This document shows positions 23,327 to 34,785 of a stretch of DNA of 64,000 nt, piece after piece. The DNA lies in NCBI GenBank assembly GCA_000507305.1, contig DF240096.1, forward strand, positions 62,001 to 126,000, read 5' to 3'. A model generated the notes under the pieces. The model did not search any database. It saw nothing but the letters and a program-made list of their open reading frames with translations, and was not told where the DNA came from. The position numbers were made by a program, and so were the translations under genes. The DNA comes from Breviolum minutum Mf 1.05b.01. Its lineage: Eukaryota > Sar > Dinophyceae > Suessiales > Symbiodiniaceae. Numbering within the stretch: position 1 is the stretch's first letter; each line of letters opens with the position of its first letter.

Positions 23327-24514
23327 AGGGATTGTTTGGAGGGATTGTTGAATGGAAGTGTTTTGCGAGGAGAGTTGATCAACATCACAGCGACCTTCTC
23401 CTATGCGGTTTGCATTGTTTGCGATGAGTTCAGTCATTTGCCGGCCTTGGGTCAAATTGCCACCCTCGTGGATGCGATGCTGAACCCAGAGTCCTATGGC
23501 TACGAGCCAAAGAATAACATCACGGAGGCCTTCCTCAATCGCTGGGTGCACAGTTTCAACACCAACAACCCAGCGCGAGATTTGAAGGCTCAGTTCTTTG
23601 ATCATTACCCAGACACTTTTGGCAACACCCCTGTCTTTGTCGCAGAATATCATAGTGTGATCTTACAATACCTGGGCATTACGTTGGAAGAAGACTTGGC
23701 GCTGGTCATGGACTTAGTGAGCAGCTCTGAAGTCTTCTTTGGGATCAGTTTTTTTCAGTATCAGGTGGCCTATTGGAAAGGAGGCAGCGAGATGGATTTT
23801 GGGCTCTTTGGCTTGGGGAACTACCTCATTGCAGAAATGCCCTACTATGGCCAGAAGTTTAGCGTGTGGTGTCTTGAACCACAAGTCTCACATTCCACAC
23901 CTGGGGCGAGTTTGCCACAAGTTCTGACCAAGGCTTTTGAGGGTCCTGCTGCTGCGCGTAGCTTGGACTATGAATTCTTGTGCCAGCCCAATCCCCATGT
24001 GGTGCCCCTCTCTGCAGATGGTTTTGGTGCCATTGCTTCTCAGGGTGCTCAACGCTTTGCCATTTTTGTCAAGCGTGTTGTTGAGCATTTGGGGGCTGAA
24101 GTTGTTGATGAAAGTGGGCTAGAGTCTTTCGCGGCACAATTTCTCTCTGGAAAGACTTGGGGAGAACTGGTCACTGCCATCTCATATGCACCTTCATGGA
24201 CGAGTTTCAGCTCAAACGCTGCATGTGTGGCCGACCGCACAGCAGATGCGCAGCAGGTTGGTGCAGCTATTTCGTGGCTGTGTGGTCAAACGTTGCCGCC
24301 AGGCCTCTCATGTGAAGTGCCAAAGTCATGCACAGAGGATGCCTTCACTACAGCAGATTGGCTTTTTAGCCGGTGGTACCGGAAGCAAAATCAACCAGAC
24401 CCATTGCAAGACTGCAACTTTGGGGGTGCAGGTATTTTTGCCAGTCCAGCTGTAAGATCTTTCTCAGCCTGTGTGGCGAGGGCACGGCAGCTGCGGGGAA
24501 GTGGTGAGATATGA
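21541..24514 (+). CDS. Secreted GH72-like beta-1,3-glucanosyltransferase with C-terminal X8/CBM43-like domain
   Basis: Enzymes of this type cut and re-join beta-1,3-glucan chains at the cell surface. Three exons join in phase: 21541-21861, 22057-22434 and 23375-24514, giving about 612 residues. The N-terminus has a hydrophobic signal-like stretch (LWHWFLLWLCCPVMS). The catalytic domain shows QLGANTIRLYGNNP, FLDEAHEQGLKVVPGMSD, ILINEPDL (the NEP Glu is the likely acid/base) and VFVAEYHS (the Glu is the likely nucleophile), in the expected order. The C-terminal part has a Cys-rich X8-like pattern: AAISWLCGQ, LSCEVP, SCTEDAF, WYRKQNQ, DCNFGGAG. No C-terminal hydrophobic GPI signal is visible, unlike fungal GAS proteins. 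The second intron contains the (TA)n tract and an unresolved base. The join 22434/23375 needs a GC donor. An extra reading stretch at about 22745-22905 is not required by the model. Family placement is firm; exact substrate is inferred. Confidence 0.85.
23293..23334. repeat. (TA)n microsatellite beside an unresolved base
   Basis: An N at 23293 is followed by about 20 TA units. It lies in the intron just before the large GH72-X8 exon. The true length of the tract is uncertain because of the assembly gap. Confidence 0.9.
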
Positions 24515-25212
24515 CCCAATGTGGCCATGTCTTGAATGCTGGCGGGACCATGAGAATTGCACGGGCTATGCACGTCATGTAAAGCATTACAGGAGCCACC
24601 AGGTTTTCTGACAACATCGTTTTGCACGACTTCGGTACTTTAGCCGAGTAACAGCTTGGCTGTAGGAACCGGAATTGAAGGAGTACCTGGCACCTGCATG
24701 TTCCTTTCCGAAAAACTCACTCGTGGGATGGTGCGGCCGAGCTGGTGAGATACTATTTTCAACTTAAACGCCCCGACCTTGAAATAAGGTCCAGACATGT
24801 CCAGCATGCCCAGATATTGCTGTATCGAATTACTCCTTGATATTTTCATTTCTTTGGAATCAAATTTGGTGCCGTACACCAACTCTTTCAGACCTGACAA
24901 TACAGTATTCGTTAAGCTGGAAACATGCACGAGCTAATGTATGATTTGCCCCAGCTCAATGCTTTTTGTCCGATGTTGTGGAGAAATGTATGTTCGGAAT
25001 TTTGTGTGTGGCCAGGTCTACTGTGATTAACCCCAAAGATCCTGGTCCTAGTCCATATTCTTTCAGTCCCTTCCATTTCATATAGTCGTTAACACTGCAC
25101 AACTTAGAGCTTACCAACACGCATCCTGATGAAATGGATCAATTGAGGTCATAACCAGGGTTTACAATCCACCAGGTCCTGTCAGTTTTGATTTCAACCT
25201 TTGGAGTTGCAG

Positions 25213-25308
25213 GCACCCTCAGAAGCTGCGGTGGTCTCAAGGCTGCGCTGTCCTGCGCTTGAAGGCCACTTTGGGAAGTATGGCCTCGCCGAAAATCACA
25301 GGAGTTGA
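25213..25308 (+). CDS. Orphan terminal exon
   Basis: After a TTGCAG acceptor the frame reads APSEAAVVSRLRCPALEGHF, then GKYGLAENHRS and TGA. The exon is a whole number of codons and GC-rich against AT-rich flanks. It lies 0.7 kb after the GH72-X8 stop, so it would belong to another gene whose earlier exons I could not find. Family unknown. Confidence 0.35.
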   Translation, partial: APSEAAVVSRLRCPALEGHFGKYGLAENHRS

Positions 25309-25669
25309 TGCTTGTGACATAGACTTCAAGAGTTATTACTTTATCGTGTGATTATATGTAGCCTATGTGATGTTAGTACAGGTTAGTTGTTGCTGATTTT
25401 ATACTGTGTTTTGATTTGAGGAACTAGATTTTCTTGGTTAGCTGCAAGGAGTTATCATGAGTTTTGTTTGGAAACATTTTTGAATCTAGTTTACTCGCAA
25501 TGTAGATATATACATACACACGCTGTTGCTTATTACCACATTATACTCACAGACTGACGCCCTAACCCTGAGGGTGTCTACAAATTCGTGCCAACAAAAA
25601 TCCAGTGGTCTCGAAAATCCACCATTTCTAAGATTTCTAGTCCCTACTTTGGGTTGACTTCCCCATAGC

Positions 25670-25843
25670 ATGGCTGCAATTCAGGTCTTCTTGCCTGAGA
25701 TCCGTGGAGCACAAGACTTGGAGGTGCAGTTGTCTATTTCTGAGCCAATTATAACAAGAACGCACAAGACCGAAGATGAAGCTGAAACTACTTGGCAGGA
25801 AATTCAAGCCAAGATGCTTCAGGGTCATGTTCAGTCATTTTGA
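25670..25843 (+). CDS. Short acidic open frame, possible first exon
   Basis: ATG at 25670 opens 57 codons to TGA: MAAIQVFLPEIRGAQDLEVQ, then LSISEPIITRTHKTEDE and a helical tail ETTWQEIQAKMLQ. A donor GTCATG after CAGG at about 25828 could instead end the exon there. Composition is protein-like with no low complexity. No family is recognised. It may be a first exon of the following gene or a small protein by itself. Confidence 0.4.
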   Translation: MAAIQVFLPEIRGAQDLEVQLSISEPIITRTHKTEDEAETTWQEIQAKMLQGHVQSF

Positions 25844-27502
25844 TCATTCTTGCATATTTTTGTATGTTCTTGCTCGCATCATTGTGTTGGATTTTGCTCC
25901 TTAGTGGCAGATTTGAAATTCTGGCGTACGGTTCAGGTCAATGAGGGACGGTAAGGGATTCTACACTTGCATGCCGAACTGCTGGCAGATATTTGAAATT
26001 TACAGCAAATAATGTAATAAAGGTCCTAGTTGTCCCAAATGTCAGCATTGCTTGAGCTGACAAGTTTCATCCGCTTTGAATGCTGCTTTGGCTCAAACAA
26101 TGTTGATCAAGAGAAGCAAAGCAAATTCTTGTAACAACCAAGCAAGAGTCAACATTCCACAGAGGCATCCCAATGATAAATACAAGTGACTACAGCAATC
26201 AACAGTGTAACCAGAGACAGCCAACATTTTAAAATCTTATCCAAGCCTCTTTTACATATAGTATGTTATCGTATAGAGTAGTATATAACTATATCATAGT
26301 ATCATCATGCATCATGTTGTATCGTATCATCATGAGCATCATTGAGACTGCATCATGTATCATCAGATTTCGTCCTTTCTGGAAGTGCCAAGCTTTGACA
26401 TCATTTGACATCAAAGGCGTGTCGAATCGATGCCTGCTATGGTGAAGGGCGCAAGGCTGCAACTTTGGGTTTTCAACCAATTTGTCAATAACCCTTTGCA
26501 GGTTCTGAGACTCAAAGTTAGCAAACAACTACAATTCAAAAAGTATTGAATTTAATGATATCCGTCTTTGATCAGTTGGACCGATGACCGATCGTAAGTG
26601 GACTTATAGAGTCCAGCTGGCTGAAAAACATGCTTCGGATAGCGACAATATGCCACAAGGCACTTTTTTCTTTTTTTCCGACTGATCATCCAAGCGTTTA
26701 ACTCGTTGACACCATATAACTTCAACTGACTTTAACTAGAATCCTAAAGCATCCTAAAGCAATCATCCTTAATCTATCTCAATCTATAATCTCTTATTTT
26801 TTCAATGCTGAGGCGTTTGAAGGTGCTGACCTGTCATTTGGTGCAGAGTTCTGTCTCAGGTGCCTGAGATTTCCGAGGGATTCGGAAGGGCTGTAGATTT
26901 GGAGGCAAGTCCTTGAGCTGATCAAATGCCAGCAAGGTTTCGAATTCCGAGAACAACTATTGAAGGGAACGAAGGGGTCCAATATTTTGGGTCAGTGGCA
27001 AATCGATGAATTCTTGTACACTGACAGTGACTACGTTGTGGTTTAGTTCGCATGTTTTGGAATTGTCAGGTTAAGATAGTATAGGGAAGTTTCCAATCCG
27101 AGAAGCATGTTTTTTTTTGATGGCATGAAGCCAACTCTAGCAGATTTTAGTAGGATGTGCGGGGGGGACATTTTTTCATTTATCAGCGCTGAATAGCCCG
27201 GACATACTCATGCCCTTTTCCGGCTAATTGTCAACTCTCATTCTTGAGGTAGTTCCCCACAATGGTTCGATTCACATATCCGGACCTATCATGAAGGCCA
27301 ATGTTGCGAGTGCCCGCGAGCAGCCCTTCCACGAACCTCTTGTAACAGCGATGACAAACAGAACTGCAACAACCTTCATATATCTGATTCTAGCTGGGAC
27401 TTTCTGGAACATAATTTGTGTCGCATAGAACTTCTATCGTGCACTGTCTCGAGTCCTCCAATACCATGTTGCGATATCTTCAACTTCCTTCTTGCCAAGA
27501 CG

Positions 27503-28508
27503 ATGGTGTCCCAAGGCGTGGTGAGTCAGCAGTTGATTAAAGCGGCGAAATCCAGAGATATGGCTGGATGTCAAGAAGCCCTTCAGCAGGGCGCTGATGT
27601 GTTTGCCACAGATCAGGCCGAGTCCTGCGTTCCCAAGCAAACCGTGCAAACAAGTCCGCGAAGTCTTTTTTACTTTCAACGCAAACGCCACAAATGGATG
27701 CAAATAATGAGCGTCGTTCCACTCCTATTCAGTCTAGGCAACTGTGTCAGAGCCTCTACCCTCCTAGCCAAAATTCTTTTGTGACCTCTATTCTGCCATG
27801 CTTCCTGATCTCCGGCCCAACTCTGACTCTTGCCAGTTTGGATACACCGCTTTGCACTGGGCGGCCAATCATGGTTTGCTGGATCTCTGCAAGCTGCTAC
27901 GAGAGAAGGGTGCTGATGCTCAGCTGCAGAGGCAGCAGAGGATGGAAAGACTGGCTGTTTAGGATATTTGAAGATACAATCAACGTTGAATTTTTCGGGT
28001 TTGCTATGGACCTGCAGTTTTGTCAGTTGTCTCACGAGTTAGTTGTTGGAATCGCTTCGAGCTTTGGCTCGTCTCCGTTTTCGATTTTACATGCGTCAAA
28101 AATGTAAGCAATACTGCAATCAAGATATATCATAGATAGTAGACTCGTGTTGGCAACCATCCACTGGCAAAGTATCAAACTTTCAGGCAAAGTAAGCTTT
28201 GAATTCGCAAAACTCAAAGATGGTCTTGGGATAAGTTGCGTCCTGAGATTCGTGCAATATTTATTTTGTTTGGTCCCTTGCGATCACAAAGAGTAATCAC
28301 AGACCTTTCTGCTCAGCACCAACAATTCGAAGAAGAAAAAACCGTCATGTCTGTCATACTTCTTGAAACACGTTTGAACTCAGCCACCGCCACAGAGGAA
28401 ATCGATCCTCGTTCTCATTGGGATGAGACACCTTTGATCATGGCAGCAAGATCTCAAAAGTCACTGCCTACCTGTGATTTTCTGGTCAGTGAAGGAGCTG
28501 ACATGCAG
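27503..28508 (+). CDS. Ankyrin-repeat protein, 3' partial
   Basis: Ankyrin repeats bind other proteins; no partner can be inferred. Exon 27503-27616 starts with ATG and encodes a half repeat (QQLIKAAKSRDMAGCQEALQ, then QGADVFATDQ). It ends at a GC donor. Exon 27837-about 27935 follows in phase 0 with a textbook repeat: FGYTALHWAANHGLLDLCKL, then LREKGADAQ. Exon 28384-28508 gives another: HWDETPLIMAARS, then TCDFLVSEGADMQ, ending at a GT donor. The join 27616/27837 restores DQFGYTALHW exactly. Later candidate exons are at 28723-28854 and about 28981-29051. The start is chosen from the reading frame and the length of the first repeat. The rest of the protein is unknown. Confidence 0.75.
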
Positions 28509-28722
28509 GTGCCTGGAGTGGACCTAGTGAAATGGAGAAAGTGACTAAGTGAATATAGTGAATGTGAAAAACATGTGGCATATTGTGGCATGAAAGCTTG
28601 GTTTTCAAAGATTCTCCCAGATTCATTACACTCTACTGTGCCCCAAGGAAGCCCCAAGGAAGCCCAAAAGGCTGTTCTTTGCATATACTGTAGAGATTTG
28701 TTGAGTTAGAATCTTTTGTCTG

Positions 28723-29051
28723 GATCCGACCAATCTTTGTTGCGTGGAGTTCCCGGGTTGCTTGGAGCAACTCAACCAAGTGCCTGATCCCAAGAGGCAA
28801 AGACGAACTACAGCAAAGGTGCTCGGAATCCTGGCAAAGAGTCAGGCCCACTAGCATGACATTTTGTTTTCCATTTTGGATTTTAGGATTAGGGTGAAGA
28901 GACCAACATATTTTCGATATTTTGAAGTTCTGCTAATCATGCATATGCATAGGTGTAGGTCCATGTTCATCTAAGGACAGCAAAGGAGTACCTCGATGAC
29001 TACCTCAAAGAGCTTGGTGTCTCTGTAAACTGTGGCCTTGGCAGCTCATGA
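28723..29051 (+). CDS. Exon candidates after the ankyrin exons
   Basis: Frame 28723-28854 reads CVEFPGCLEQLNQVPDPKRQ, then RRTTAKVLGILAKSQAH and TAG. Frame about 28981-29051 reads KEYLDDYLKELGVSVNCG and then TGA, though it could end earlier at a splice donor. Neither could be joined in phase to the ankyrin exon ending at 28508. They may be the 3' end of that gene or belong to another one. Confidence 0.25.
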
Positions 29052-29963
29052 TTTCAGGCAAGCTTGATGAGTCAGAAGCTGAAAATATGTTTGAAAGACA
29101 AACATAGAAAAACTATTCAAATTCAAACCATTTCAAACTTAGAAATCTTAGATCATGATAATGGAGATGGCTGATGGAAACAAGAATTGTGTATGTGATT
29201 TGCACGATGAGTGGCGGTATGTTCTGATGTGCTTTTTGTCATGATTTCTGCAATGTATGAGTGTTACTGCACTCTTCCCTGTTCAAAACCCCAAGTTGCT
29301 GGGTTTTCACAGCTGTGGTTTTCGTCTCTTTTCAGGTGTCTCCTTCAGCAAAGACCATCCAATGAAGCAGAGAGCAAAAGTGGTGCTGCACACATGAGAT
29401 AAGGAAATAACATTCAGCATCGCAGGTCCTGCGTATGAAGGTTTCATAAGGCTTCCTGCATTGGATTTCCAAAAATGGCAGCACTCGCATGGATAAAGCT
29501 TTGCCACCACTTCCCCACTATAAAACACAAAAGTACTATGAACATCTATCAACCAAATCTCTTAAAGAAGGCCTGCTTCTATAGATTTTAGAGGAGTGAA
29601 AATAGTTTGTTGCAGAATGAATGCGGTAAGCTTTAGATGAGACTGTATCAAGACCATTGAGTTATTAAGAAGTGCCATAGGCCAAATTTTGCACCTGGGT
29701 TCGTGCATGACCTGTGCAGGTCAATGTGACTGCTACGACCATGCGCATAGGCACTTCGGAAGATTTGTTGTTAACAGTCAACAGTGTTCTTCGCATATAG
29801 TTTTGTTGTTTAGCTATTTTGGTTTGGCCAAATGCCGAGTTGGGACAGTCTCATATGATGTTATATGTTTGTTGCACTGCCATTGTTTTGCCAAGGCCAG
29901 TGTTACATTCAGGTAGCATCTAATCAAGGAGCGTCAAGCCTTCAGCCTTTTAGCTGATTTCAG

Positions 29964-31560
29964 CTGTCTACCTGGAGAGGTACTGTTGGAAACACCGATC
30001 CCATCGTGGAAGGAACCTTTGATCGAAAGGTAGATCCGCATGGTGAAAACTACGCCTGGTTGCCAGGCTCAATTTCAGACATCTCAGATTCCCAAAGATA
30101 CAGTTGGACAATTATGAACACTATTAAGTTAGATACTCTCAGATGCTTCTTGAACTTCTTGAAGCCTTGATGTGGGAGGATACAAGCCTTGAAACGCTCA
30201 GCCTGCTTGGGACCGTCAAAGATACTCCTTTCTTGGCATCTCAGGTTTTTGGTTCCGGACGAAGATACCCTGGAAATGACTCTGGACAAGGACTGGGAGC
30301 AGCAGGCAACGAGCTATCTCTGTCGGTCCATAAAGTTGCTACGACAAAAGCAGCTTGAGATCTGAAGTGCAAAGTTTTGACAGCCCTCGCATGCCCTCAC
30401 TTTGTGCAGCAAGCCCAAGCATTGAGCTTAGATGCCAAAGTTGCGCAACAGCTGACTAAAACTTGGAATCCTACTCATCGAATGAAGGACAATCTGATAC
30501 AATCAATACAGCACATGAACGAACATTTTGCAACTCTTGATGTACTGTGATTGTGATGAAACTCGTGCAACCATACCCAATCCTGTTGCAGAAAGGTCTT
30601 CAAAACACTGATGGCAAAAACACGTATACGGAGATGGGCAAATTCACACAGGTCAAATCTTGGGTGGTCACGCAAGGACTCTTCTGAAGTTTACCAGACC
30701 TACAGCTACGGCACCTTGCTATGGCCGCGGCTCTTCAATGATGATATCCCCCTAGGCAAGACATGGAAACATGTCTGTAAGTTTAGATGTTGTCGGAACA
30801 AGCACTTGACCGCTTCACGCGTGAAAGCTTTGACTTTACCGATAGATAGAGTCTGTCCAGGTAGGTGTGTGTGTGTGTGTGTCCACCCCTAAAAGTTTTT
30901 TGGACTTGTTGATTGTTTTGACTGTTGATCACATAAAACAGCTTGGAAAACTCAAGACTCTGATGCAAGTAATTCAGAATGGGTGCAGAGTGTTCAGATG
31001 ACTGACCCCAACGAAACTAGTCTGAACACTGGATACCAGAATTGGCCATCCTGGCATACCTGCCATTTTCGCTTTGAGATACAGAATGATTTGTTTGATA
31101 TTTTTTGGATCAACTGTTTGAACTGTTGACCCAGCTGTTGCACTATGGGGTAAACAGAATCTCAGAAATGAAGGACAGATAAGCTCAAACGTGCCGTCCT
31201 GTAGACAGGCCTACAGAGTTCGGTACACACACCGTTCACAGATGGAGTAGCTGCAAATGCCCGGGGGTATCAACTACATGTTACATGCTGGCATCGATAG
31301 TCCGTATGACAATGAAGGAAGCAGTACTTCAGAGTCAAGATCCCTTTCAAGTGCGAAGATTTGGAAGTCGTAAGCAAGCTTCCACACATTGTTGGAGCAA
31401 GTCTCATTCACTTCAATTTGTACATTGTAGATTTGTCAAGTTGTAGTAGCACATGGTTGTGAAGTGTCTCTCATGTCGATCCAATCTGCCAGGAGAAGGT
31501 CTCTTTGAAGCCGACCTCACCGACTTGTTGGGGGCCACAATCAGCGTGCACTCCTTTTGG
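29964..31560 (+). CDS. Unrecognised multi-exon gene
   Basis: A run of coding-like stretches on one strand: 29964-30029 (TVGNTDPIVEGTFDRK, whole codons, AG acceptor and GTAGAT donor; the frame stays open to about 30140), about 30246-30355 (FLVPDEDTLEMTLDKDWEQQ), about 30372-30540 (CPHFVQQAQALSLDAKVAQQ), about 30600-30670 (NTDGKNTYTEMGKFTQVKSW), about 30691-30780 (YSYGTLLWPRLFNDDIPLGK), about 30942-30995 (LGKLKTLMQVIQNGC) and about 31458-31560 (SNLPGEGLFEADLTDLLGA). They are separated by AT-rich intron-like gaps. Exact joins are unresolved. I recognise no family. It is mostly soluble-looking, with one helical Gln/Leu-rich part. Confidence 0.35.
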
Positions 31561-32643
31561 TTGGCTCTACCTACTCTCGTTACTCTCGTTATTGCTTATT
31601 TGAATTTATTTGATCTTATTTGATAGTACCGGAAACACGTGAGAAAATGTCGGTGTTGCCTGTCGCTGTCAAGGCCACCTCATTTGTTGGAGAAGTTCCA
31701 AACTGATCAGGTGAGCAGGAATTCCGAAGGGCTGTTGCTGAGACTCACCGTGATCATGATGTGATCACATGTAGTTCAATGCGTTGTCGAATTTCCAATA
31801 TGTTGCTGTACCTTGTGTAGCTTTAATAAATACTGTATCTACCTTCAATCATATCTTCAATTTTCTCATAGATTCAGCAGCTAAAGTCTTGGCGACGTGA
31901 ACTTCTCAATGGAAACGTCCTGCACAGTGCAAATGATATCAAATAGCATATAATAGCATCAAATGTTAGATGCAAGTAGTTGGGAGACTCAACGGTGTTG
32001 GATGATTTTGGATGCGTTCAAAGTTGTGATTTCAGGCAAGGTCTGATGAGCAGTCGCAAAAAGAAAGACAGCGAAGGCAAATGATGACAGAGGACTGGGT
32101 GAATTGAAAGAGAAGGTCACACAACAAGGTTGATCAGTCTCACATTTCAGAAATGTGAGCCATGGCATAAACTCAATAACAAGAGTCGAGAAGGTTCATT
32201 GGTACTTTTGTCAGGGGTAGAGGATGGTAGAGGTGATTTGGTGTGCCATCTTCTAATGGTAGATTCTGCAAGCACAGTATACAGTGATCAGAGTTATCAG
32301 CGAATTCTGTGCTGTGCATGTATCAATTTCATGCAGTACATACCAACATTTTTCCTTCCACAGCCAGTCACAGCAAATCACAGCACCGGCAAACCGCAAC
32401 CACCCCAACTTGTCTATGTCTATGCTTCTGCCAGCTTTACATTGGAATTTGTTTGTCATTTTGAATTCCGCATGCAGCAAATGTCTACCAGGAAGAAGTT
32501 GCAGAAGAGACTGCCAGGTGAGATCGGGGGATTTACAGAATCTTGGATCTTGTTTGCAGCACCTGTAAGCAATCCATACTCTCACACTTGCAGTCAAAGG
32601 AAATTGTAATCAAGTGTTTCGACCGTTTACAATGGAAAATAGT

Positions 32644-32790
32644 CATGGTGATGCTTGTCACATCTGTCGCACTTCTCCTTTGCAAAGGCTCTGGAACGAC
32701 GAGTTCGCTCGACACGGCATTCCACATCGAGTGGACTCGTTGGAGGAAACATTTGATGCTGCCAAGCGGCGTGTGGTAACCGCATGAAGT
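32644..32790 (+). CDS. Orphan exon candidate
   Basis: The frame reads HGDACHICRTSPLQRLWNDE, then FARHGIPHRVDSLEE and TFDAAKRRVV. It has protein-like composition and high GC. The opposite strand is also open here for 226 codons, but that frame runs on into low-complexity and AT-rich DNA. No neighbour exon was joined and no family is recognised. Confidence 0.3.
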
Positions 32791-34785
32791 TGCTAGCCAC
32801 AATTATAGAGTTGTACCATGATGTGCCGCGCTGTATCCCCACTCCATCCATTGCAGAAAGATGTCGAAATATGTAAATATGTGCTGTTGTAATTTCCAAA
32901 ATTATGCACCTACGATTACAACCTGGGATATCCATTGGAAAGTGATCCTTCCTTGTTTGTTCGTCCGTTCGTTTGTTTGTTTGTTCGTTTACTTGGTTGG
33001 CTTCTCCAGCCCGAATTTTATCGAGACAATCAATGATTAGATATTTTAATATGAATAAGGCTTGCATGTGTGTATATATATTTATGCGTGACTGACTACA
33101 ACTCCTCCGACTTACTCTTTTGTTATTTGGTGAGCTTTTACCAGTGCTCACTATGCAGTAATATGATGATATATGATACATATATAGTTTCAAATGGTTC
33201 ACTGTATACTCAAACAACTTGAAACTGACTGCCAGGCCATGTTGCCCTTCCTTCTTTGAGACACTACCTGCCTTGTTGAATATCTTTTTGTCACTGTGCA
33301 TGTTCATTTCAGCATAGCTGGAAGCATCATTGTAACTTGTAGCTTTAATTGTTTAAAGCATCATTGTAGATGAAGGCCTGTAGTGAGGGTGATGGGCTAT
33401 GTCAGCTGTGTTTGTATGGGCTTGTCACTGTCATAATGCACATCATTTAGAGTTGGGAGGTTTGCAACCATCACTCGAATCAGCGATCCAGGACCGACGC
33501 ATGGACAGCTACCAGAAATGACGTCAAAAAAGCGACGGGACAATGCAGAGACAGTGAAATCGCATGAATTCACAGACTACATTTGGCGGAGTCATGGAGA
33601 TCACAGTGGTTTTTGTTGAAACTGAAATCCAGTCTATTCATATACGATGATAGCGAGCACAAAAGATTTTTCCAGAGAAGTCCCAACTATTGACGCAAGA
33701 ACTGTTTAAAGCAGTTGGTATGAAGTATATCATGACGGCGACAACTGCAGTGCAACTCCCCGCAAGTGAGATGTCGCAAGACAAACCAAGATGACAGCTT
33801 GTCTCTCTTTACATACTCCATCGGCATATCGGCTAATTTAGTGAAACAAGATTAAACAAGACTGCATACAATCGATATACTGTATTTGTATAGTGGAATA
33901 TGTTCACGTTGACTTATACCTGTTTATCCTGTTTGATATTGTTTGATCATGTTCAATCCTAGTTTCTTTTCGAATTGATGCTGAATTGACTGGTTGCATG
34001 ATGTTGCATGAAAGACTTTGGTCAGCTTTGGATATGGTTGTCTCTCAGCTTGCAAACTGAGCTGGGATATTCTTGGGAAGTGTACTTAGCGCCTAATGGT
34101 CCTAGTCTTAGTAGATTTCAAGTGCCAGATCTCATGCCCTCGGCTGATGGCATGGCGCGCACTCCGGGCGCTCCGGAATGCCAGCTGGACACGTGGAGCA
34201 GCAGACGCTGCACCTCAGCGATCAAGCGGATCAAGGTTGCGACAGCGAGCCAGGGGTACTCAGAAGCCTGGAAAGGATGGGCTGTCTTTGTATAGCATTG
34301 ATATGTCATTTATCATGGTATTTCCACATAGTTAAGGTCCTTGCTTTGTTGATTCAATTCATGCAATTCCTAGGTGACCACTCATCGCACTGTTATGTGA
34401 AGGAAGACAGTTGAGAATGTGGTAATCCATGTTGTGCCCAGGTCTCAGACAGGGAGATCTCATATTCCTGGGTGATTTACAATTTGGCCAGGCGGGAAGT
34501 TGGTTCGGAGAATGAGAAATACCGCGTCAAGATGCATCACGTATATACTACTACATAGTATTGGGTGTGTTCCTTTTGGATACTGTAATTTATTTTGAGT
34601 CCTCTCAAAAGAACTGGCTACTCTCTCTCGCTACTGTGAAGTACTGCGAGATGCTTAGCACTTGACAATTAACAAATGCACTTTCAAATCTTTAAGGATT
34701 TGTTATGCTTTTGGGTAATATATGGTAAGGTATGTCGTGCGTGTGTGTGTGTACTTGCAAAGCTCCCTGTTTTGGGCTCCTGGCT

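Noticed and set aside
24640-24930. Protein-like 96-codon minus-strand frame just after the GH72-X8 gene
   Set aside because: Composition is plausible (VLSGLKELVYGTKFDSKE), but there is no family match and no splice context, and it would be the only minus-strand gene in its region. Left unannotated, with low certainty.
32627-33307. 226-codon minus-strand open frame, the longest on that strand
   Set aside because: It runs across an AT-rich stretch and a TTTGTTCG-type simple repeat (giving an NEQTNKRTDEQT string), and it opposes a better + strand exon candidate at 32644-32790. No family resemblance.
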